From NCBI GenBank assembly GCA_002070375.1, contig MWDD01000003.1, positions 51,285 through 115,284 of the forward strand: a stretch of DNA of 64,000 nucleotides. The letters run 5' to 3'. This stretch comes from a bacterium ADurb.Bin157 (GTDB taxonomy: Bacteria > Muiribacteriota > Ozemobacteria > Ozemobacterales > Ozemobacteraceae). Within the stretch, counting starts at the first letter, position 1. Each line of letters starts with the position of its first letter. The notes under the pieces are model-generated. The model worked only from the letters and a program-made list of their open reading frames with translations. It was not told the DNA's origin and made no database searches. The position numbers were made by a program, and so were the translations under genes. Positions 1 through 8,392 of this stretch are shown piece by piece.

Positions 1-28
1 CGCATAATGTTTCATTTTTTTTATTCAT
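1..28 (-). CDS. Possible 5' end of next gene in pseudopilin operon (partial)
   Basis: On the minus strand an ATG at position 28 overlaps the stop codon of the upstream pseudopilin gene. It opens a frame (M-N-K-K-N-E-T-L-C) that runs off the window. A second ATG in another frame lies at position 15. Overlapping starts are the rule in this operon, so another gene probably follows, but too little is visible to choose a frame or a product. Confidence 0.25.
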
Positions 29-746
29 GTCCTATTTCATAACGCCAGTATGTATTTTTAAGTGTACTATTGATGTACGGGCTCGTTATAGAGGTCGTCA
101 ATTCTAATGCTGAGCCAATAGAATCTGTGCCATAAATATTTTCACCTTCATGAATTTTAAAACTGACCCATAATATTGGAACAGCTGGATTTAAATCATG
201 AGCATAAAGTTCAAATAAAACATTTTCAAACCCGGTGAACTTTAAAACACTGCCGTCTTCGCCTAACCTCACCAAAGTTTTTGCCGATGCGTCGAAATTA
301 TATCTTACAAGCTCAACTTTCGGTTTTTCACCCGAAGTCCCAAATACAAACTTATGAAAACATAAATCTGAAGGTTGGATTTGAATAAGCTCTCCTCTAT
401 CATTATAGGTATAAGAGGGAGTCATAAATATTTGCTTTCGCAATGACTGCAAATTTTCAAAAGCTGTTTGCATAACATCGGCAGACGCCCCAATTTCTGT
501 TGCTGTAGGTGGATACTTTATTTTGGGGCAAGCACATGAAAAATCTCTTCTGAGCGAATTTATAGCTAGTCTTGCTTCTTGAAGATTTTGCAAATTAACT
601 GTCCCATACATATACTGTTGTCTGGTATTTGACAAAAAGTTGTAGACAGAAAAAAAGAGGGCTATTGCAATCAATAAGCTTATGCTTATCTCAACAAGAG
701 TAAACGCTCTTTTAGCAGTCTTTTTTTCACACAAGTCAGAAAGCAT
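21..746 (-). CDS. PilW/GspJ-like prepilin-type protein
   Basis: This is a predicted minor pseudopilin of a type IV pilus or type II secretion-like machine. The N-terminus has a short basic leader (residues 1-14), then a class III prepilin site: Ala, then F-T-L-V-E with Glu at +5, then a hydrophobic helix to about residue 40. Residue -1 is Ala instead of the usual Gly, which prepilin peptidases can accept. The rest (241 residues in all) looks like a PilW/GspJ globular domain, with an early coiled helix (residues 45-70) and then strand-rich sequence. It is the last complete gene of a four-gene minus-strand operon whose composition mirrors the cluster at 44287-47680. The PilW assignment comes from order and size, not from a specific motif. 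Confidence 0.75.
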   Translation of the reverse strand: MLSDLCEKKTAKRAFTLVEISISLLIAIALFFSVYNFLSNTRQQYMYGTVNLQNLQEARLAINSLRRDFSCACPKIKYPPTATEIGASADVMQTAFENLQSLRKQIFMTPSYTYNDRGELIQIQPSDLCFHKFVFGTSGEKPKVELVRYNFDASAKTLVRLGEDGSVLKFTGFENVLFELYAHDLNPAVPILWVSFKIHEGENIYGTDSIGSALELTTSITSPYINSTLKNTYWRYEIGHE

Positions 747-761
747 TACAATTCCTTTTGC

Positions 762-1337
762 TCAGAATGTCAGAGTCTTATCATTTAAAATCAATACAGA
801 CAAACTTAACTTACGGTTTCTATCACTTGGATTATTTAAGTTTTGAGGTCTATTCGCTTCAGACCAGCTAACCGTAACAGAAACCTTCTTAACCATGTTG
901 GGCTTAATGTAATCAACATCAGCAACTTCTTCAACTTTTACATCTCGATAAAAGTAAAGGTAGGCATATTGTTCAGAATAAAAAAGCGAATCAACTAATA
1001 AATTATCGTTTTTCCAAATGTCGTTTGAAGGAATAGTTGTGGGTAAAACAATACTACTAATTGAGTCTCCCGCAACGTTTGTCATTAATCCTGTAAATGC
1101 AGCCATGTTAGCCTCTGTCAATTCTTCATATTTTGAAACACTCGCCCATTCCAAAACTTCATTAGCCAATTCAACGGCACGAAGATAATTTATAGCTCTT
1201 GTGGTTTCTTTTCTTGAAGAATTTGTCAAATAATATATAGGAAAGGCTGCACCTGCAACAATAGCAACTGCGACCATAATTTCTGCGAAAGTCATAGCAA
1301 TTCGCTTGTTTAAACGCTTATTTTTTGAAAAAGTCAT
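762..1337 (-). CDS. PilV/GspI-like prepilin-type protein
   Basis: This 191-residue protein has a basic leader (N-K-R-L-N-K-R-I-A) followed by a class III prepilin segment, M-T-F-A-E, with the conserved Glu at +5. A hydrophobic helix follows (A-V-A-I-V-A-G-A-A-F). The presumed cleavage is after Ala14. The next helix carries the A-I-N-Y-L-R-A-V-E-L-A-N-E-V-L-E pattern that PilV/GspI-type minor pilins use as an extended alpha1 helix. Its start overlaps the stop of the upstream 103-residue gene by 4 bases, so the two are probably translationally coupled. It should be processed by a prepilin peptidase encoded elsewhere and placed at the tip of a pilus or pseudopilus. The exact subclass is inferred. 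Confidence 0.75.
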   Translation of the reverse strand: MTFSKNKRLNKRIAMTFAEIMVAVAIVAGAAFPIYYLTNSSRKETTRAINYLRAVELANEVLEWASVSKYEELTEANMAAFTGLMTNVAGDSISSIVLPTTIPSNDIWKNDNLLVDSLFYSEQYAYLYFYRDVKVEEVADVDYIKPNMVKKVSVTVSWSEANRPQNLNNPSDRNRKLSLSVLILNDKTLTF

Positions 1338-1645
1338 TTTAATATTTTTCCCCTATACTTCATTTCAGCTTCGTTCCGCTCGATTGCCACTGAATTTTCT
1401 ACAGCAAAAGTATGAGGAGCAGGTTCAGGATATTGAATTTCACCGTAATCTTTAATTCTAGCCGGAAGTAAATCTCTTTTTTTATCATCATTCTTAATTT
1501 TTGAAGAATAGTTTTGTTTTTTGACCTCGTTCACAACAACTTTTTTAATATTTTCAGCCGGTCTATAAAAGCTCTTAAGAAGACTAAGAGCAAAAGTCAT
1601 ACATAAAAAGACCGAAAAAACTATTATCCATCTTCTTTTATCCAT
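1334..1645 (-). CDS. Small single-pass membrane protein in pseudopilin operon
   Basis: I do not recognise a family. This 103-residue protein starts M-D-K-R-R-W and has one hydrophobic helix at about residues 6-24. A charged, Lys-rich stretch follows, then a Pro-rich stretch near residues 70-80. Topology is probably N-in with a short periplasmic tail. The start codon shares one base with the stop of the giant PilX-like gene, and its own stop overlaps the PilV-like start by 4 bases, so it is embedded in the pseudopilin operon and probably serves that machine. The second pseudopilin cluster (44287-47680) has no counterpart. Confidence 0.6.
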   Translation of the reverse strand: MDKRRWIIVFSVFLCMTFALSLLKSFYRPAENIKKVVVNEVKKQNYSSKIKNDDKKRDLLPARIKDYGEIQYPEPAPHTFAVENSVAIERNEAEMKYRGKILK

Positions 1646-4050
1646 TAAAATGACTTTCCTCCGGCATTAATTGCAAAAGAAGTTCTAACCGGACCGATAG
1701 AAACATGATAAGGATCCTGTTGCTTACCCCCGATTTTAGCGGCAGGTTCATATATAAAAGGATCATGCTGCACAATTAGTTTTCCATCTTTCTTTAAACC
1801 GTAACTACCGGCATCTTGAGTATATAAATAATCAACCAAAAGATTTCCCAATATTTTCACTTGACTTTGTCCATTAAAAACAAGACTACCCTGAGAAGAC
1901 AGATCTGAGCCCATGGGATAAGTAAAAGCTCCCAATGAAGCTTCAATAAGAATCGGATCTTCAGCAGTCAACCTAAAATCACCATGTTGGAGATATATTC
2001 GCAGAGAGTCTCCGGTTTGTATCTCATTTCTGCATCTTTGCATGTTACCGATTTTACAATCTCCTCCTCTGAGATATATTAGGCCTTTACCATAAAAATA
2101 ATGAATGTCGGATAAATCTAAGTCCCCTGATTCAATAAACATTATCCCATCTATGAATAAGGTTTTCTTTCCATCATATTCTGCCACCCTTGACTTTAAA
2201 AAGTCAGAAGATTCGGGATAATTATAAGTAACAGTCTGTAAATCAATAAGTCTTGAAAAACTACTCGCAGGAACATTAGCACCGGTTTTTTGTAATGCGT
2301 TTGAAAAAGTAGGAGCGGGAGTTGTGATTGGATTTAAAGCTTTGCTTTTACCGTCTCCGTCATAAAAATTCACATTTGTACCGATAAGAGCGTTTACAGA
2401 AAGCGTGTCTATTGCACAACTCATCATATAGTAATCATTATAATAAGTGCTAGGCGACAAATCACTTCCTAGTTTCGTGTTCAAAAAAGATTTATCTTCA
2501 TCAAGCCTTACCGTCGGCATAGGAACAGGCTCAGGGTTAATCTGCTTTTTTAACATTTCGCCCGAACCGTCTGATTTAGCTCCAATTTCAATAATATCTG
2601 TAAATTCATCCAAGAATGCAATTTTAAAAAACCTCATAAATACAGGGCCTTCAACCAAAACATTTGTTTTATTGTCTTCACCAAACAATGAAAGCATCCT
2701 TCCGACTCTGTATCTCTCGGGATTATAAACCCTACCATCTTTTTCTTTTAAAAATGCGTTTACATATGGGCCTCTTTTATTAAACTCATCAGAAACTTCA
2801 CTTAACCCCCTATAAGACTGAGCATTCACCCAATTCTGAGGGTCGGGAATATTCGGACGCTCTTTGTCGTAAATTTTCCAAACATTTTCTGCATCTAGGT
2901 AACCATATCTGTATTTCCAGTTCATTATGCAGTTATTTAAAATTTGCACAAACCCTTTGCATTGAGAATAATCCGAATAATTTGACTTTACGTTTTTAAC
3001 AAAATCTTCACAAATAGAATAGGCGGCTGAATTAGAAGAATCTGCGCCTTTAGATTTAAGTTTATTCATGCCATTTATGCAATGGGCATTTAGATCAGAA
3101 CCAACAAGATTTTTATCAGGCTTAGTTGCGATCTCATTTGCCGCGTTAGAGGCATCGTTAACCAGATTTTCATAAACGTGCTTAACAGAAGCAACTTGAA
3201 AAAATTGATCAACAGTTATATTGGTAAAATCCTTAAAGACTTTCTCGCCTGAGTAGAAAAGAACTTTTTCAGCCTTATCTGAAAATTGTTGAAGTTCTGA
3301 AATTTTAAAAATTTCTTTAAACCCGTCTTTATTACTATGATCATCATAATTAATGTCGAGCCAAATATTTTTTTGAGGATCGGCTGCATCCGGGTAAAGA
3401 TTGTTTCCCAAGTACACTCTGGAAATATTAGGTCCTGAATTAGCGATTCCTTCAATGACAATTCTTCTATGAGGGTTATTCAAATCAGGGGAATAGTTTT
3501 TAACAAAAAGAACGTATTTATCTAGATAGTGTCTTAAGTCTGAAATTCTTACCTCACGTCTTTCATGCACTTCTATGGTAATCTTTTCTCCACTTCCGTC
3601 TCTGTTTGCCTGAGCATATAGATCAACATAAGCATTATAAGCTGAAATCGACTTAAAAGGAGCCTTTCTGTTAACATTAAGAACAGCCTTACACTTAATA
3701 TCGAGAGGATAACCGGCCTCTTGAGCAATTTCCAAAGTCTTTTCGGGGATAAAGTCGTCAAAAATCACATAATTTTGAAGAGATTCAGCACCTGTTGTAC
3801 TGTATAATTCAAAAATTTTACGAAACGCTTTTGCAATGTCACTATCAGCCGTATTTGCTTGCGTTCTTAATCTAGCAACGACTTCGGCATTAGCAGATTG
3901 AGCAAGCAAAGCAAGCCTGTTTTGATCTATATTTCTGGAAAGCTGCACTACCGCGCCGGACTTAAATGAATTAAGAGCAAAGGCAAGAATTGCCAAAGCG
4001 AACAGCACGGTCAAAACTACATATAAAATAAATCCTCTTCGTCTTCTCAT
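1645..4050 (-). CDS. Giant PilX/GspK-like minor pilin (801 aa)
   Basis: The N-terminus is M-R-R-R-R-G followed by a long hydrophobic helix (residues 7-27) without Glu at +5. That pattern is typical of GspK/PilX-type tip pilins. Residues 38-62 form an Ala-rich amphipathic helix. The remaining 700 or so residues are a large, Tyr/Asp/Asn-rich ectodomain without a motif I can name, far larger than usual GspK (about 330 residues). It is the first gene of the operon. A consensus-like promoter (TTGATA, 17 bases, TAGAAT) lies with its -10 box only 6 bases before the ATG and there is no Shine-Dalgarno sequence, so the transcript is probably leaderless. The related 768-residue protein at 45374-47680 has a similar design. 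A role as an adhesive tip subunit is inferred. Confidence 0.7.
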   Translation of the reverse strand: MRRRRGFILYVVLTVLFALAILAFALNSFKSGAVVQLSRNIDQNRLALLAQSANAEVVARLRTQANTADSDIAKAFRKIFELYSTTGAESLQNYVIFDDFIPEKTLEIAQEAGYPLDIKCKAVLNVNRKAPFKSISAYNAYVDLYAQANRDGSGEKITIEVHERREVRISDLRHYLDKYVLFVKNYSPDLNNPHRRIVIEGIANSGPNISRVYLGNNLYPDAADPQKNIWLDINYDDHSNKDGFKEIFKISELQQFSDKAEKVLFYSGEKVFKDFTNITVDQFFQVASVKHVYENLVNDASNAANEIATKPDKNLVGSDLNAHCINGMNKLKSKGADSSNSAAYSICEDFVKNVKSNYSDYSQCKGFVQILNNCIMNWKYRYGYLDAENVWKIYDKERPNIPDPQNWVNAQSYRGLSEVSDEFNKRGPYVNAFLKEKDGRVYNPERYRVGRMLSLFGEDNKTNVLVEGPVFMRFFKIAFLDEFTDIIEIGAKSDGSGEMLKKQINPEPVPMPTVRLDEDKSFLNTKLGSDLSPSTYYNDYYMMSCAIDTLSVNALIGTNVNFYDGDGKSKALNPITTPAPTFSNALQKTGANVPASSFSRLIDLQTVTYNYPESSDFLKSRVAEYDGKKTLFIDGIMFIESGDLDLSDIHYFYGKGLIYLRGGDCKIGNMQRCRNEIQTGDSLRIYLQHGDFRLTAEDPILIEASLGAFTYPMGSDLSSQGSLVFNGQSQVKILGNLLVDYLYTQDAGSYGLKKDGKLIVQHDPFIYEPAAKIGGKQQDPYHVSIGPVRTSFAINAGGKSF

Positions 4051-4056
4051 ACTTTA

Positions 4057-4085
4057 ATTCTAATAACTTTATCGTCAAATATCAA
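4057..4085 (-). promoter_or_regulatory. Promoter of pseudopilin operon 1, leaderless layout
   Basis: On the minus strand TTGATA (4085-4080) and TAGAAT (4062-4057) are separated by 17 bases. The -10 box ends 6 bases before the ATG at 4050. Transcription would start at or within a base or two of the A of the start codon. Confidence 0.6.
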
Positions 4086-4116
4086 TAGTAATATTTAAGA
4101 CTTGTCTATGTAAAAA

Positions 4117-4144
4117 TTGGGTGATACAATAAAGTTGTTATAAA
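4117..4144 (+). promoter_or_regulatory. Promoter for the secreted protein gene at 4168
   Basis: TTGGGT (4117-4122) and TATAAA (4139-4144) have a 16-base spacer. A ribosome binding site, AGGAG, lies at 4150-4154, about 13 bases before the ATG. This is the partner of the divergent promoter at 4057-4085. Confidence 0.45.
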
Positions 4145-4167
4145 TTCACAGGAGCACTAATAATATA

Positions 4168-5553
4168 ATGTCTAGATATCCGAATACTGTGTTTGTTATT
4201 CTGGCATTGATTTTATCATTCTTACCGAAAAATCTTGCCGCAGTTGATGCTGAAAACTTGCCAGTAATTATCGCTTACGAAGTTGAAAGAAAAGGTAATT
4301 TTTTGGAAGAACCGGGCAACAATCCTTATGAAATATTAAGGCGCTTTGGCAGAGCAATTAACAAAAGTCAGAGTTTGGAATCGGGAAGTCAATTCTCAGC
4401 ATCTCTTTTTGATTTAGAAAAACTAAATCAAAAAGATTTTCTGAAACCAATTACAGACGACAATCTTTCAGAAAAGCAAATAAAATCAGCAAAAGAACTA
4501 ATAGCTAAATTTGAACAAGATTTTAACTCATTAATTAACGAAAACACAGATGAGAAAGAAGCTGTAATTGTAAAAATAGCATTTGAAAGCAAACAAATAA
4601 GCGATCTTGTAGAGAGTGCTCTCAATGAAGCACCTGAGAATGAACCTAGACATAAACTAAAGCTCGGCGAAAGCGAAAGGGAACAAATTCGTTCGCGCCT
4701 CCTACCTTTCATTGAAAATTCAGACTATTTCGTCGGTATTTTTTCAGCATCTAACAATGGTTTTTTTTCAAAAATGAAGCTTGTCTCAAAAAACAATGAA
4801 TTACCGGACGATAAAACCAACATAAGCATTTCTGACTACGTAAATACCTCAGCTCTTGCCTACATAGTACAGCATCACGGAAACAATGATGTTAAGAAAA
4901 GTTACGAAGAGCTAATGAAAATACCTCAGACCACACTAATCGAGTCTGCGCTATCTTCCGCAGGATTAAGTCTAAAAGACGATATTCTGACAAATATGGC
5001 CAAAGAAAGTATTATATACATAAATTTGGAGCCAAGCGGAACATCAGGACTTCCCGACATAAGACTTGTCGCTCCGGTTCCTGATATAAAATCATTAAAG
5101 ACTATTTTACCAAAACTAAAGCAGCTATGCGTTCAAACAGGGCTTTTTACTGAGATTAAAGAAGATAAATTCACTACTGTAAAACTGAGCTTCTTCATGT
5201 TCCCTAATTTTGGGGTTTTCACCGGATTGATTGACAATCTTTTAGTTATCGCAACCGACTATGACAATTTAATTAAAGAAATGAATCATGTAAGCACTAT
5301 TAAAAACACAAGAAACATTAAAACCAAAAACACACTTGGACAATATAAAAAATATGTAAGAATTAATTTTGAAAACTTCAACACCCAATTGCAAAAATTA
5401 CTTCAATCACCTCTTTTGCAGAATAAAGGCATTCCTCCGTTACCCAATTTTAGCTTTTTAAACGATCTGACAAATTTAACAGGTACCTTTGAAATTAACT
5501 CTTCAGAAGCAACTATTCGGCTTGATATTCCCATTAAACAGATAAAAAAGTAG
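4168..5553 (+). CDS. Secreted protein of unknown function
   Basis: This 461-residue protein has a clear Sec signal peptide (hydrophobic residues 8-20, probable cleavage near A-A-V-D at 24-27). The mature part alternates helical, Lys/Glu-rich segments (residues 80-170) with strand-rich segments and has no Cys-rich or enzymatic motif that I can see. Its general plan, with many short helices and repeated beta segments such as L-P-D-I-R-L-V-A-P-V-P-D-I-K, resembles DUF3352-like exported proteins, as does the protein at 40286-41284, but I cannot show they are homologous. It is divergent from the pseudopilin operon and shares a 117-base promoter region with it. Function unknown; a periplasmic location is likely. 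Confidence 0.6.
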   Translation: MSRYPNTVFVILALILSFLPKNLAAVDAENLPVIIAYEVERKGNFLEEPGNNPYEILRRFGRAINKSQSLESGSQFSASLFDLEKLNQKDFLKPITDDNLSEKQIKSAKELIAKFEQDFNSLINENTDEKEAVIVKIAFESKQISDLVESALNEAPENEPRHKLKLGESEREQIRSRLLPFIENSDYFVGIFSASNNGFFSKMKLVSKNNELPDDKTNISISDYVNTSALAYIVQHHGNNDVKKSYEELMKIPQTTLIESALSSAGLSLKDDILTNMAKESIIYINLEPSGTSGLPDIRLVAPVPDIKSLKTILPKLKQLCVQTGLFTEIKEDKFTTVKLSFFMFPNFGVFTGLIDNLLVIATDYDNLIKEMNHVSTIKNTRNIKTKNTLGQYKKYVRINFENFNTQLQKLLQSPLLQNKGIPPLPNFSFLNDLTNLTGTFEINSSEATIRLDIPIKQIKK

Positions 5554-5607
5554 ATAAACAAATCCGTTTTATGTTAAGATTATTTACCCAAATCGGGAGG
5601 AAACCAA

Positions 5608-6561
5608 ATGACTCTAACAATAAGAAAATCGTTTATATTATTAACGCTCACAGCCACACTGTTTGCGCTAGGATGCGGCGGTGGAACTACAGAAAAAAAA
5701 TCTGACCCGAAAGCAAGTCTAAGGCCGGCAGAAAATAAGACTGAAGATGCCGCTTCATCTGTTTCTTCATATAGCGGAACTGTTTTAAAATTAGGAAGAA
5801 TTCCCTTTACCAACCCTTCAGAAATGGTTAGAAAACATGAAGCTTTTCTTGAATATTTGACTAAGAAATTGGGAGTAAAACGAGTAACCCTCCAAACAGC
5901 CCCCGACTATTCAAGCATATTAAACCAGCTTGTTGCTGACAAGATAGATATCGCTTGGTTGGCAACTATGACTTCAGTAGACGCAAGAAAGAAACCTGAT
6001 GTAGAGTTGCTTGTAAAACCGATAAGATTTGGTTCCACATCCTATCGCGGGATAATCATTGCTCGCCAGGATAGCGGAATAAGAAGCTTAAAAGATCTTA
6101 AAGGTAAAAAATTCGCTTGGGTTGAAAAAGAATCAGCTTCTGCCTATATTTTCCCAAAAGCTATGTTGCTTGAAGCGAACATTGACCCTGATAAAGATTT
6201 TAGCGAGGTAGCATATCTGGGCAAGCATGATGCAGCAGTTTACAGTGTTTTACTGGGCAAATATGATGCATGCGCTTGTTATGATGATGCAAGAAACACA
6301 TTAAAAGATCCTTCAAAAGTAAATGAGCTTACCATAATAGGACGAACACAAGATATTTGTAATGAACCGATAGTCGTAAGAAAGACCCTTCCCGCAGATT
6401 TAATAGAAAAAATCAAGCAGGCTTTGTTAGATTTAAATATAAAAACAGCTGAGGGCAGAAAAGTTTTAGAACACCTAACCGACGTCCAAGGATTCGCTCC
6501 GGTGGATCCAAGAGACTATGATTATGTTGAAAAAGTTAGTATAATGCTTGAAAACAAATAA
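5608..6561 (+). CDS. PhnD-like periplasmic binding lipoprotein
   Basis: This 317-residue protein is a substrate-binding protein of the phosphate/phosphite/phosphonate (PhnD) family. The signal peptide ends in a lipobox, A-L-G-C, with lipidated Cys23. A low-complexity linker (residues 28-55) is followed by the two-lobe fold. Family hallmarks visible are L-G-R-I-P-F near the start of lobe 1, the D-Y-S-S-I-L-N-Q-L segment, D-I-A-W-L-A (ligand contact region), and Y-R-G-I-I-I-A-R-Q-D-S-G-I at the lobe crossover. No ABC permease or ATPase gene is nearby. Instead the gene sits 3 bases upstream of a membrane diguanylate cyclase, so I infer that it feeds ligand information to that sensor and is not a transporter part. 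Start chosen for the GGGAGG site 8 bases upstream. Confidence 0.85.
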   Translation: MTLTIRKSFILLTLTATLFALGCGGGTTEKKSDPKASLRPAENKTEDAASSVSSYSGTVLKLGRIPFTNPSEMVRKHEAFLEYLTKKLGVKRVTLQTAPDYSSILNQLVADKIDIAWLATMTSVDARKKPDVELLVKPIRFGSTSYRGIIIARQDSGIRSLKDLKGKKFAWVEKESASAYIFPKAMLLEANIDPDKDFSEVAYLGKHDAAVYSVLLGKYDACACYDDARNTLKDPSKVNELTIIGRTQDICNEPIVVRKTLPADLIEKIKQALLDLNIKTAEGRKVLEHLTDVQGFAPVDPRDYDYVEKVSIMLENK

Positions 6562-6564
6562 ACA

Positions 6565-8382
6565 TTGGAACAACTTGTGAAAGAAACAGACTCAGAGATA
6601 AAATTCTCGATTAAAATAAAGTTTATAGTTGGCATAGCTTTGCTTGTCGGACTCATAATACTGTTAAACTCAATCAACACCTCTTACCGAGAAAGCGATT
6701 TGTTGACTGCTTCAATGAACCAGTCCGGGCAGCTATTATCTTCCACACTTGCAATTGCATGTCAAGACCCCATTATAAGTCAACAATATGACGCATTTGT
6801 GCCTTACACCGAGCGCATCATAGCAGGGGGACAGGATGTACAGGAGATATCGATTCTCGACATTGACGGCATATATTTAGCACACAGGTCCCGAGAGGAT
6901 GCCACTGACAGTAAGCTGGGGCAAAAGGCCTCCGAAGAAATAATTAAGAGGCTTGATTCTATTGATAAATTCGCACAAATCCCAACCAAAGACGGTAAAT
7001 TTGTCGATTATATTTCAAGCATAAGAGTCGGAACTTCGAAATTTGGATCTGTCATTCTACGTTATAGTTATGATAGTCTGGCGGAAAATAAAGCGATAAG
7101 TTTGCAAAGGAATATTGTAATTGCCTTAGTTGGCTTACTTGCCGGCATAATAATATCTGTAGTTTTAGCTAAATTTATCACCAAAGGGCTAGACAGACTC
7201 GTTGAGGGAACCAAAGCCATAGAGCGGGGAGATTTGAGCTACCGCATACCCACTTTGTCAAAAGATGAAGTTGGAACTCTTGCTGATAGCTTTAATAATA
7301 TGCTTGAAACACTTGAAACCAAAAACAAAGCTCTTGACAGAAAAATATTTGAAATAGAAACTTTGTTTAAAGCAAGTCAAGCGATGAATTTTCAAAGTGA
7401 TACCGATAAGCTCATAAAGCAAATTTTGGAAATGGCCGGGAAAGCAATTGAGGCAGAGCGCTGTTCAATAATGTTACAAACAGACGGTTCAGTTGATGAG
7501 ATTGAAACTAAGATTGTGCAAAATTTCAAAGGCGGCCAAAAAATTATAATCCCGGATAAAGTTGTAAAAATTCGAGTTGGCGAAGGAGTCGCCGGAACAG
7601 TATTAAAAACCGGTAACAGCATAATAGTAAATGAAGGGCACCGAGACCCTCTTTTTAAAAGCTTCGAATTGACAAACGAATATGAAAAAACCATCAATAG
7701 TCTGATTTCTGTGCCTTTAAAAGTAAAAGATAGTGTAACCGGCGTAATAAACTGTGTTAATAAACTTTCCGGCGAAAAATTTTCTGAAGAAGATCAAAGA
7801 TTACTTGAAGCATTAGCCCAACAAGCGGCTATGGCGGTTGAGCATGCTCGGCTTTACGAACTAGCTATAACTGACGGACTGACAAAACTCTTTATTCACA
7901 GATATTTCCAAGCAAGACTCGAAGAAGAAATGATACGAGCTAAACGTTATCACACAACCTGTTCTCTTGTATTGTTCGATATTGACCACTTTAAAAAGTT
8001 TAATGATACATATGGACACCAACAAGGTGACATAGTTCTAATAGAGGTTGCAAAGCTAATTAAACAAACCGTTCGCGAAACAGTTGATATTCCTGCAAGA
8101 TATGGCGGAGAAGAATTCGCAATAATACTTCCTGAAACAGATGTAAAAGGTGCCCATCTTGTAGCAGAGCGACTCAGAAAAACTGTTGAATCCTTTGATT
8201 TTCCGGGACAAGAAAAAGCACTCAAGGTTACAATTTCTCTTGGTGTAGCAACATTCCCCGACCATGCCAGCGTAAAAAGCATTTTAATTAAAAAAGCCGA
8301 CATAGCTCTTTATGCTTGCAAAGACAGCGGCAGAAACTGCTCACTGGTTTATGACGACAGCTTTGCAGAAAAAACCGAATAG
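6565..8382 (+). CDS. Membrane sensor diguanylate cyclase (HAMP-GAF-GGDEF)
   Basis: This 605-residue protein makes c-di-GMP from two GTP. Order: TM1 (about 15-37), a periplasmic sensor domain of about 140 residues, TM2 (about 183-205), HAMP (205-257), GAF (about 265-430) and GGDEF (about 435-600). The active-site motif is R-Y-G-G-E-E-F near residue 511, with the D-I-D-H-F-K-K-F-N-D metal/substrate loop before it, so activity is expected. The inhibitory I-site R-x-x-D is replaced by E-T-V-D, so classic product inhibition is probably absent. The start is TTG, 3 bases after the stop of the PhnD-like lipoprotein gene, with no strong Shine-Dalgarno, suggesting translational coupling. The lipoprotein may deliver the signal to the periplasmic domain (inference). 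Confidence 0.88.
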   Translation: MEQLVKETDSEIKFSIKIKFIVGIALLVGLIILLNSINTSYRESDLLTASMNQSGQLLSSTLAIACQDPIISQQYDAFVPYTERIIAGGQDVQEISILDIDGIYLAHRSREDATDSKLGQKASEEIIKRLDSIDKFAQIPTKDGKFVDYISSIRVGTSKFGSVILRYSYDSLAENKAISLQRNIVIALVGLLAGIIISVVLAKFITKGLDRLVEGTKAIERGDLSYRIPTLSKDEVGTLADSFNNMLETLETKNKALDRKIFEIETLFKASQAMNFQSDTDKLIKQILEMAGKAIEAERCSIMLQTDGSVDEIETKIVQNFKGGQKIIIPDKVVKIRVGEGVAGTVLKTGNSIIVNEGHRDPLFKSFELTNEYEKTINSLISVPLKVKDSVTGVINCVNKLSGEKFSEEDQRLLEALAQQAAMAVEHARLYELAITDGLTKLFIHRYFQARLEEEMIRAKRYHTTCSLVLFDIDHFKKFNDTYGHQQGDIVLIEVAKLIKQTVRETVDIPARYGGEEFAIILPETDVKGAHLVAERLRKTVESFDFPGQEKALKVTISLGVATFPDHASVKSILIKKADIALYACKDSGRNCSLVYDDSFAEKTE

Positions 8383-8392
8383 ATAATTTACT

